A stretch of 20,830 nt of DNA, from positions 1 through 20,830 of the forward strand of contig JBJKRP010000196.1 of assembly GCA_046704565.1 (NCBI GenBank), in the 5' to 3' direction. The stretch's first letter is position 1, and each line of letters begins with the position of its first letter. This stretch comes from FEN-1297 sp046704565. Its GTDB lineage: Bacteria > Bacteroidota > Ignavibacteria > Ignavibacteriales > Ignavibacteriaceae. The notes beneath the pieces were generated by a model, which did no database searches, was not told where the DNA came from, and was given only the letters and a program-made list of their open reading frames with translations. Positions 7,484 through 13,918 of the stretch are shown here, one piece after another. The position numbers and the translations under genes were made by a program.

Positions 7484-9358
7484 ATGAAAAACATTTTATT
7501 TGTCTTGATCATTTTGGTAATAACAAGCTGCAGCTTTGCTGCCGGTAAAACACCCAAAGTACACGTTTGGGAAATGAAAGAGATAAAGCTGAAAGCCGAA
7601 AAATCTTATAAGAATTATTACGCCGACGTTAAGTGCTGGGCGGAATTAAAGGGACCCGGTTTCGATAAGCGCGTTTACGGATTCTGGGACGGCGGAAATA
7701 ATTTTATTGTAAGAGTTGTTGCCGAGAATCCTGGAGTATGGAAATGGATCAGCGGCTCAAACCAGCCGGAGGATAACGGACTTAATAATCATACCGGAAC
7801 ATTTACGGCAGTTAAATGGACTGAGAAAGAAAAAAAAGAAAACCCGAACAGGAATGGATTTATAAGACCAACACCAAACGGGCATGCGCTTGAATATGCA
7901 GACGGCAAACCCTTCTTTATGCTGGGAGATAACTGGCTTGCCGCTTCCACCTGGCGGCTTCCTTTTAGAGGTGCGGCGCCTGCCAAAAACTATGTGCCAG
8001 GTCCGGGAATGGGTTTTGAGGATGCCGTAAATTATAGAAAGAAGCAGGGCTTTAATTCGGTTAGTATGATTGCATGCTATCCGAACTGGGAGTCGGATAC
8101 TCATCCCGCTACTTATGCAGATTCTAATGGGATTTATGTACGGAATGCATGGGAAAAGTTTGGATATTATGCTGCTGATGGACAGTTAACCGCTAAAGAC
8201 ATGCGTGATGAGTACGGGAACAGACCGTTCCAGATGTCAAAGAAACATCCCGGTGTTGCAGACTTCGATAAAATAAATCCGGCGTACTTTAGAAGCCTTG
8301 ATAAGAAAATGCAGTATTTGTCGGACGAAGGATTTGTCCCTCTGCTCGAAACGGTAAGACGCGACATGTGCCCAACATGGAAAGCATATTTTAATTTTAA
8401 CGAATCATATTCAAGATATGTTCAATACCTGATTTCCAGGTATGGCGCCTATAATATGATTTACAGCGAAATCCATCTCGACTGGATACCGAAGGAATAC
8501 AGCCTTACCGCTGCAGAATTTAATGAGGCATTAAAATATCATTTAAAAGAATACGGACCGATGCCTTTCGGACAGCCTGTAACAACTCTTATCAGCAGTT
8601 CTACATACGGAGTTTTTGGAGCGGGCAAGGACTGCCCCTGGCTGACATTGCAAAGCGTCGGCAATACTCCGAGAGATCATAGAGTCGCCGATTCAATTGA
8701 AACAATATTCAGGCTTAGTCCTCCTTACCCGGTAATTAACTTAGAGCCATACTATGTCGGCTGGGATTTTAGTATAAATAATCCTGGCGGCGAGCGTCCG
8801 CCGGTTAACTCGGCAAGAGATAATTATTTTTCCAGGGCACAAATGTACGGTTCGGTTTTATCCGGCGCATTACCGGGGCATGTCTATGGAACAGCCGCTT
8901 ATGACTTTACAACAATCGGCGAGCCTGCAGGTGGACGTCCGCATATATGGGATGCATTTAAATATGAAGGTGCAAAATATATGCACCTGTTGAGAAGTTT
9001 TGTTCTTTCGGAGGGAATAAAATACCGCGACCTTCAGCTCGCACGTCAGGATGTTCAGCCGAACAAGGCGCCGGGAAGTCCGGAGGCAGGTTTGGACGGC
9101 TGGTCGTATATGATTCGGACTGCTGCAAGGGATTTTGCCTTACTTTATTTTGAAAACAAATCTGTTTTACCAGTATTAAAAAATTTCAAACCGCATGGTG
9201 AATATTATTTCCAGTGGTATAATACTATGAATGGAAGCTGGAGTAAAAAAGTTTTATTGAAAGCTGATGATGAAGGCACGCTTAAGATTCCTGAATTTCC
9301 AGGTGAAGAAAAAATTTGTTCAAGAGATTGGGCTGCAAGAATTTTGGTTAAGGATTAA
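7484..9358 (+). CDS. DUF5060/DUF4038 glycoside hydrolase, apiosidase-like (GH140-type) lipoprotein
   Basis: The protein has 624 residues. The N-terminus ends in the lipobox ITSC16, so it should be a lipoprotein. Residues about 28-115 (WEMKEIKLKAEKSY to FTAVKW) match the DUF5060 beta domain. Residues about 125-500 (FIRPTPNGHALEYADGKPFF onwards) match the DUF4038 (apiosidase-like) TIM barrel. Candidate acidic residues are E329 in YSEIHLDW and E421 in INLEPYY. The last 85 residues look like the C-terminal beta domain usual in this family. Family members include GH140 enzymes that release apiose-containing side chains of pectin. The actual substrate is not settled by sequence. The ATG lies 3 bases after the propeller lipoprotein stop codon, with the ribosome binding site inside that gene. 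Confidence 0.75.
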   Translation: MKNILFVLIILVITSCSFAAGKTPKVHVWEMKEIKLKAEKSYKNYYADVKCWAELKGPGFDKRVYGFWDGGNNFIVRVVAENPGVWKWISGSNQPEDNGLNNHTGTFTAVKWTEKEKKENPNRNGFIRPTPNGHALEYADGKPFFMLGDNWLAASTWRLPFRGAAPAKNYVPGPGMGFEDAVNYRKKQGFNSVSMIACYPNWESDTHPATYADSNGIYVRNAWEKFGYYAADGQLTAKDMRDEYGNRPFQMSKKHPGVADFDKINPAYFRSLDKKMQYLSDEGFVPLLETVRRDMCPTWKAYFNFNESYSRYVQYLISRYGAYNMIYSEIHLDWIPKEYSLTAAEFNEALKYHLKEYGPMPFGQPVTTLISSSTYGVFGAGKDCPWLTLQSVGNTPRDHRVADSIETIFRLSPPYPVINLEPYYVGWDFSINNPGGERPPVNSARDNYFSRAQMYGSVLSGALPGHVYGTAAYDFTTIGEPAGGRPHIWDAFKYEGAKYMHLLRSFVLSEGIKYRDLQLARQDVQPNKAPGSPEAGLDGWSYMIRTAARDFALLYFENKSVLPVLKNFKPHGEYYFQWYNTMNGSWSKKVLLKADDEGTLKIPEFPGEEKICSRDWAARILVKD

Positions 9359-9541
9359 ATATTTTCTTGTTAAGAAATTTCAATTATACATTTCCACGTA
9401 AATTGGGAAAGAAGTTTAGATTATAAAAAGGATATAATAACTCTTTATTTCGTCCTTTAAGAGTCGGCAATTAACGGTTTAGGATTTAAATTGAAATGGG
9501 GAGGTATTGTGAATTCGTTCTCTATAAATTTTATAAATTTG

Positions 9542-9570
9542 TTGACACTACTGGAACAATTTGTTATGTT
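9542..9570 (+). promoter_or_regulatory. Sigma-70-like promoter for pyrophosphatase leader
   Basis: TTGACA (9542-9547) and TATGTT (9565-9570) are 17 bases apart, the optimum spacing for a housekeeping promoter of the E. coli type. An overlapping Bacteroidota-type box TAAATTTG lies at 9534-9541, with a TTG 24 bases upstream, slightly too far. Either would produce a leader of more than 400 bases before the pyrophosphatase start codon. Confidence 0.5.
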
Positions 9571-9581
9571 TACCTCCAGAA

Positions 9582-9954
9582 ATTTGGCATATACTAGCCC
9601 GGATTTGTATGTGAGTGCCGCCTTTAAGCAGGCGCGTACTATAAGGGCGAACAAGTATCTGCTATAGTTTCGCCCGGTGACTAATCACCACTAACGAGGG
9701 TTTCAAAAAAAGTTTTTATAACTCAGATTGGCTAAAGAATTAAGGAATAAAGTCCGTAAGACCGCACTGGTCGTCCCCCAACCTGTTCCAAAGGGAATTC
9801 TTTTTTATTTCGAGTTATACAACAAAATACAAAATCAAAAATCTAATCTAACATTTTTAAATTACGGCTTTTTGTTCAACCTCCCAGGTGTGATTACTCC
9901 GTGTGGCAAGAATTTTATTAATCAAAGAACCCGGGTTTTTAGGAGGGGAGTAAT
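9582..9954 (+). ncRNA. Structured 5' leader of the pyrophosphatase gene, class unknown
   Basis: Three consecutive hairpins can be drawn: CGCCT/AGGCG (9619-9634), GGGCGAA/TTCGCCC (9645-9651 with 9669-9675), and GGTGA/TCACC with a CTAA loop (9676-9689). ACTATA (9638-9643) can also pair with TATAGT (9663-9668), which interleaves with the second stem, so the two folds exclude each other or form a knot. Closer to the gene, ATTACTCC (9893-9900) pairs with GGAGTAAT (9947-9954). I could not match this to a riboswitch class I know, including fluoride and cobalamin types. A cis-regulatory RNA is the simplest reading, but this is inference from pairing alone. Confidence 0.35.
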
Positions 9955-9997
9955 TGCCTATATCATTTAATCATTTTGAAAGGAAAGGTTACTTTTT

Positions 9998-12415
9998 ATG
10001 AAGAAGTTTATACCTGCCGGTTTGCTCGGTGTATTAGCAGTATTGCTTTCGCCGGTACTGGTTTTTGCCGACGAGTCTAATCTGGCGGTTCCATCCCTTA
10101 GCCAGGCACAAAATAACTTATTGTACTACGGCTTGGTTATTTGTGTACTGGGAATTTTGTTCGGTTTGTACCAGTTTATGAGAGTCAAGAAGATGCCTGC
10201 TCATAAATCTATGCTGGAAGTAGCGGGTACTATTTACGAGACCTGCAAAACCTATCTAAAGCAGCAGGCTAAATTCCTATTTGCACTGTTCATTATTATC
10301 GGAGTAGTCAGCGCTTTCTATTTCGGTGTGCTGTCCCATATTGCCGCCGGTGGTGTGCTTCTTATACTGCTGTGGACCGTATTGGGTATTCTCGGTTCAT
10401 CCAGCGTGGCACTATACGGAATGCGTATGAACACCCTCGCCAATGCAAGAACGGCTTTTGCCGGTCTGGAAGGCAAACCGCTGAAGACTGTAAATGTGGC
10501 TCTTGATGCGGGTATGAGTGTTGGAGTATTCCTGGTTTGTGTAGAACTGATAATGATGCTTATCATCTTGCTTTTTGTTCCCCGGGATCTGGCGGGCGAT
10601 AGTTTTGTCGGCTTTGCTATCGGTGAGTCACTCGGTGCCAGCGCATTACGTATTGCCGGCGGTATCTTTACCAAGATTGCAGATATCGGTTCCGATTTGA
10701 TGAAAATTGTTTTTAAAATTAAAGAGGATGATCCTCGCAATCCGGGAGTTATCGCAGACTGTACAGGTGATAATGCAGGCGACAGCGTTGGACCAACTGC
10801 AGACGGCTTTGAAACCTTTGGTGTTACCCAGGTTGCGTTAATTACGTTTATCGTGCTGGCTGTGCAGCCTGTGCTTCAAACCCACCTCCTGGTATGGCTC
10901 TTTATAATCCGTATAGTGTTGATCATTACATCTATAGGAGCTTTCTACGTAAACAAAGCCTTTAGTCGGGCTAAGTTTGGCGGCAAGGAGGATTTTAATT
11001 TCGAAGAACCGCTTACCAGCTTAGTTTGGTTTGCTTCCATTATATCTATCATAGCCGTTTTTATAGTTAGTTACTTCGAGATAGGTCCGGCTTCCGATGT
11101 GGGAGCCCAGGTTCCAAGCCTCTGGCTTCTGATGTCGATAATTATGGGCGCAGGCACACTTGGCGCCGCTCTGATCCCGGAGTTCGTCAAGATATTTACC
11201 AGTACAAAGTCCGGTCATGTGTCCGAAGTAGTCAAGGCTTCAAGAGAAGGCGGCGCCTCGCTGAACATCCTGTCCGGTCTGGTAGCAGGTAATTTCAGCG
11301 GTTTCTGGATCGGCATGGTGATTATGCTGCTGATGTTCATTGGCTACTATGCAAGCACATTCTTTCCTGCCGGAACCATGCTCTATCCTGCAGTCTTCGC
11401 CTTCGGTCTTGTTGCCTTTGGTTTCTTAAGTATGGGTCCCGTTACCATCGCCGTCGACAGCTATGGACCTGTAACTGATAACGCCCAATCCATCTATGAA
11501 CTTTCTCTGATTGAAACTCTTCCCAATATTCAAAAAGAGATTAAGGATGATTTTGGCTTTGACCCTGACTTCGAAAAGGCAAAGCACTATCTGGAAGCGA
11601 ACGATGGAGCAGGCAATACTTTTAAAGCGACTGCTAAACCGGTGCTGATTGCTACGGCAGTGGTCGGTGCTACCACTTTGATCTTCAGTTTGATATTGCT
11701 AATCAAACAGGCGCTTGGCGTTGAGCCTGAGACGATACTTAATGTGCTTAACCCATTTACCATTATCGGATTTATGGCAGGCGGCGCGGTAATCTTCTGG
11801 TTTACCGGGGCTTCTATACAATCTGTAACTACAGGCGCATATAAAGCTGTGGATTATATAAAACGGCATATCAAGCTTGACGAAAATGCAAGTCAAACGG
11901 CAGCCAAGGAAAGCTCCAAAGAAGTAGTAAAGATCTGTACACAGTATGCCCAGAAAGGTATGTGGAATATCTTTTTCGCAATCTTCTCTTTTGCCCTGGC
12001 TTTTGCATGTCTCTCTGCGCCAGCCGGCAGCAATGAACCTGTAAGCCTGTTCGTTTCGTACTTAATTGCGATTGCCGCATTTGGTCTGTACCAGGCTGTC
12101 TTTATGGCTAATGCCGGCGGTAGCTGGGATAATGCCAAAAAGCTGGTCGAGGTTGATCTGAAAGAGAAGGGTACTCCGCTGCATGATGCAACCGTAGTTG
12201 GCGACACCGTTGGCGATCCTCACAAGGATACTTCTTCGGTTTCTCTAAACCCGATCATCAAATTTACAACCCTGTTCGGTTTGCTTGCAATGGAGATCGC
12301 TATTACCCCTTCGTTCAGGCATGCTGCCTTGTACGTTGGTGTTATCTTCCTATTAATTGCCCTCTTCTTTGTAAGGCGTTCGTTCTATGGTATGAGGATA
12401 CCAACAGAAAAATAA
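9998..12415 (+). CDS. hppA: Membrane-bound proton-pumping pyrophosphatase, divergent type
   Basis: The 805-residue protein has about 16 membrane segments and all the pyrophosphatase motifs: GGIFTKIADIGSD (221-233), ADCTGDNAGDSVG (253-265), AVDSYGPVTDNA (485-496), NAGGSWDNAKK (705-715) and VVGDTVGDPHKDTSS (733-747). It hydrolyses PPi in the cytoplasm and pumps ions outward. GNTFKATAK carries K543 at the site where lysine marks K+-independent H+ pumps. The acidic loop differs from the common DNVGDCAGMAADLFE form, and the protein is longer than the usual 660-770 residues. This fits the divergent, Na+-inhibited H+-pyrophosphatase group described from Chlorobium limicola, though that placement needs a tree. 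The first 25 residues look like a cleavable signal peptide. It starts with ATG after an AAAGG site. Confidence 0.92.
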   Translation: MKKFIPAGLLGVLAVLLSPVLVFADESNLAVPSLSQAQNNLLYYGLVICVLGILFGLYQFMRVKKMPAHKSMLEVAGTIYETCKTYLKQQAKFLFALFIIIGVVSAFYFGVLSHIAAGGVLLILLWTVLGILGSSSVALYGMRMNTLANARTAFAGLEGKPLKTVNVALDAGMSVGVFLVCVELIMMLIILLFVPRDLAGDSFVGFAIGESLGASALRIAGGIFTKIADIGSDLMKIVFKIKEDDPRNPGVIADCTGDNAGDSVGPTADGFETFGVTQVALITFIVLAVQPVLQTHLLVWLFIIRIVLIITSIGAFYVNKAFSRAKFGGKEDFNFEEPLTSLVWFASIISIIAVFIVSYFEIGPASDVGAQVPSLWLLMSIIMGAGTLGAALIPEFVKIFTSTKSGHVSEVVKASREGGASLNILSGLVAGNFSGFWIGMVIMLLMFIGYYASTFFPAGTMLYPAVFAFGLVAFGFLSMGPVTIAVDSYGPVTDNAQSIYELSLIETLPNIQKEIKDDFGFDPDFEKAKHYLEANDGAGNTFKATAKPVLIATAVVGATTLIFSLILLIKQALGVEPETILNVLNPFTIIGFMAGGAVIFWFTGASIQSVTTGAYKAVDYIKRHIKLDENASQTAAKESSKEVVKICTQYAQKGMWNIFFAIFSFALAFACLSAPAGSNEPVSLFVSYLIAIAAFGLYQAVFMANAGGSWDNAKKLVEVDLKEKGTPLHDATVVGDTVGDPHKDTSSVSLNPIIKFTTLFGLLAMEIAITPSFRHAALYVGVIFLLIALFFVRRSFYGMRIPTEK

Positions 12416-12423
12416 TTAACACG

Positions 12424-12468
12424 CATGTTTGCATGGGTGCATGATTGCATGCATCCATGCTATTCATG
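12424..12468. repeat. CATG motif repeated every 8 bases
   Basis: CATG occurs at 12424, 12432, 12440, 12448 and 12456, exactly 8 bases apart, then once more at 12465 (9 apart). The bases between vary (for example GCATGTTT, GCATGGGT, GCATGATT). The array fills most of the 61-base spacer between two convergent genes and overlaps the hairpin listed separately. Confidence 0.6.
12431..12460. terminator. Long hairpin between convergent genes
   Basis: GCATGGGTGCATG (12431-12443) pairs with CATGCATCCATGC (12448-12460) over 13 positions with a single G-T wobble and an ATTG loop. It lies between the convergent pyrophosphatase and HAD-phosphatase genes, where a bidirectional terminator is expected. No strong T run follows on either strand, so it may be a terminator of a different kind or just a repeat product. 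Confidence 0.45.
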
Positions 12469-12476
12469 CCTGGCGT

Positions 12477-13253
12477 TTACAGAAAAATCTTCTGCAATAC
12501 TTTTATTACTTCCGATAAATCCTTTGCGGTATAAGCAGGCTTAACAGATGCGTCTTCATTTAAGGGGAATTTTGTTTTGCCGGTAAATACTAAAATTCCT
12601 TTTCCTCCTATTGCCTGCGCGCCGGAAATGTCGTTTTCAAGATCGTCTCCTAACATGTAAAAAGAATTATCTTCTTTACAGCCAAGTTTTTTCAATGCAG
12701 ACTGAAAATATAGTGGAGATGGCTTTCCTACTAAAGCTGCGGATTTACCCGATGCATATTCGATAGCAGCTATAAAGGCTCCGGCGTCTAAAGCTAAACT
12801 CTTTCCATCCGGCTGCCAGTATTTATTTTTCTGCATAGCAATAATTTCCGCGCCGTTGTGTACCTTCCCGAAAATATCATTCAGGATTTGGTATGTCCAG
12901 CCTTCTCCCAAATCGCCTATGACAACTGCGTCGGGATTATCATCAACAATAAATTCCTCAAATTCTTTTTTAACATTTTGATTACAGTAAACGGAAACAT
13001 GAAGCTTTAAATCCTTGATATATTGAATTGCGGCATCAATGGTCGTCATTGCATTAACAGGGAGATTGATCCCGTTATCATTTAAGAATTGAATTACTTC
13101 CCGCGAAGTATTTCTTGTTGAATTAGTAATAATGCAGGAAGGTATTTTGTTCCTAAAAAGAAATTCGAAAAGTTGCGGGGCGCCTGCAGCAAGCCTATCT
13201 CCGAGCCGTATAACGCCGTCAAGGTCGATTAAAACGGGTGTTTCATTTTTCAT
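12477..13253 (-). CDS. HAD superfamily phosphatase, subfamily IIA (NagD-like)
   Basis: The 258-residue protein has the full HAD catalytic set: nucleophile D10 and D12 in LIDLDGV, T43 in ITNST, K177 in VGKPSP, and the acidic motif GDD (202-204) with D208 in ENDISGA. The cap between motifs II and III, with a TIDAAIQYI segment, is of the C2 type found in NagD, phosphoglycolate phosphatase and 4-nitrophenylphosphatase relatives. It should be a cytoplasmic Mg2+-dependent phosphatase; the substrate cannot be read from sequence. It is the third gene after the cobalamin riboswitch, 51 bases behind the DUF6580-like gene. That suggests co-transcription, but a role in corrinoid metabolism is only a guess. 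No clear ribosome binding site precedes the ATG. Confidence 0.85.
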   Translation of the reverse strand: MKNETPVLIDLDGVIRLGDRLAAGAPQLFEFLFRNKIPSCIITNSTRNTSREVIQFLNDNGINLPVNAMTTIDAAIQYIKDLKLHVSVYCNQNVKKEFEEFIVDDNPDAVVIGDLGEGWTYQILNDIFGKVHNGAEIIAMQKNKYWQPDGKSLALDAGAFIAAIEYASGKSAALVGKPSPLYFQSALKKLGCKEDNSFYMLGDDLENDISGAQAIGGKGILVFTGKTKFPLNEDASVKPAYTAKDLSEVIKVLQKIFL

Positions 13254-13261
13254 GATAATGG

Positions 13262-13292
13262 GACGAAGCTCATCCTAAGATTGAGCTTCGTC
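13262..13292 (-). promoter_or_regulatory. Hairpin upstream of HAD phosphatase gene
   Basis: GACGAAGCTCA (13262-13272) and TGAGCTTCGTC (13282-13292) form a perfect 11-pair stem with a 9-base loop. It lies in the 51-base gap between the DUF6580-like gene and the HAD gene, 9 bases before the HAD start codon on the minus strand. No T run follows on that strand, so it is more likely an RNA-processing or translation-limiting stem than a terminator. Confidence 0.5.
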
Positions 13293-13304
13293 ATTGTGAA
13301 ATCT

Positions 13305-13835
13305 TTACGCGTTAGCCTGCGCAAGCACAGGAAACTTCGTCCGTGCAAGCTCGAAAGCACCGAAGAAAATTCCGACGTAGAATAAGTCTCCAACGGCAGT
13401 GTATGCGAAGAATGGGATTGCGGCGGTGAAACATTCGCCTAAGCCTCCGATGGTTATTGGGTAAATGCTGCCGCTAAGCCATACGGCAAAGTTTGTAATT
13501 ACAAAAAACAAAACAGATGAAGAGACTGAAGCCAGGAAAATGTTTGATACCTTTCTTCTTTCTCTTAAGCCGAACCCGATTACCACGATCAGTGCGAAAC
13601 TTAAATAGACCGCCCACATTGTTGAATGAAAGCCCAGGATTAAATCTGAAAGTATCATTGCAGCAAACGGCACGACGAAGGATAGCTTCTTGTTCGTAAA
13701 ATAAGCTCCGCCGAAGAGTGCCATTGCAGCTATCGGCGTAAAGTTTGGATAGTGCGGAAGCAGCCTTAGAACAGCTCCGGCGAATATCATCCCCGTTAAA
13801 ACGATGAACTTCGTACTTATAAAATTCTTTTCCAT
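13305..13835 (-). CDS. DUF6580-like integral membrane protein in a B12-regulated operon
   Basis: The 176-residue protein has about five hydrophobic segments. Conserved-looking stretches are RLLPHYPNFTPIAAMALFGGAYF (from residue 24), LSDLILGFHSTMWAVYLSF (62-80), NFAVWLSGSIYPITIGGL (115-132) and AAIPFFAYTAVGDLFYVGIFFG (138-159). These match my memory of the DUF6580 family of Bacteroidota membrane proteins, which has no established function. The size and lack of a catalytic motif resemble the substrate-binding S components of ECF vitamin transporters. The gene follows a BtuB-type receptor gene by 83 bases, behind a cobalamin riboswitch, so a role in corrinoid uptake across the inner membrane is a reasonable hypothesis. 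An AAAGGA site precedes the ATG. Confidence 0.7.
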   Translation of the reverse strand: MEKNFISTKFIVLTGMIFAGAVLRLLPHYPNFTPIAAMALFGGAYFTNKKLSFVVPFAAMILSDLILGFHSTMWAVYLSFALIVVIGFGLRERRKVSNIFLASVSSSVLFFVITNFAVWLSGSIYPITIGGLGECFTAAIPFFAYTAVGDLFYVGIFFGAFELARTKFPVLAQANA

Positions 13836-13918
13836 TTTTTTCCTTTCAGTTTAATAAGTGCGCTCAACTTTAATAATTAAAAATAAAAAATTTTTTGTCT
13901 TCTTAAAATGATTAATAT

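Larger units (their letters stand above)
9359..9997. other. 639-base region with promoter and structured leader
   Basis: No convincing protein gene lies here. Frames of 65 codons (9457-9654, minus) and 80 codons (9728-9970, plus, TTG start) have no family features and no ribosome binding site. The first 180 bases are AT-rich with a weak AT hairpin at 9363-9377. A promoter at 9542-9570 and a series of hairpins at 9619-9689 precede the pyrophosphatase gene; these are listed separately. Confidence 0.5.

Noticed and set aside
9457..9654. 65-codon minus-strand reading frame after the apiosidase-like gene
   Set aside because: No ribosome binding site, no recognisable family or export signal, and it overlaps the predicted promoter and structured leader of the pyrophosphatase gene.
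9582..9700. Fluoride or cobalamin riboswitch in the pyrophosphatase leader
   Set aside because: The conserved sequence blocks of these classes are absent; only generic hairpins could be drawn.
9728..9970. 80-codon plus-strand reading frame before the pyrophosphatase gene
   Set aside because: It would need a TTG start without a ribosome binding site, its protein sequence has no family features, and it lies within the structured leader.
9998..12415. Recent horizontal transfer of the pyrophosphatase gene
   Set aside because: Its base composition looks slightly richer in GC than neighbours, but the difference by eye is small and there are no flanking mobile genes or repeats.
12424..12468. CRISPR-like array from the evenly spaced CATG copies
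   Set aside because: The unit is only 8 bases with a 4-base core, far too short for repeats and spacers, and no cas gene is near.
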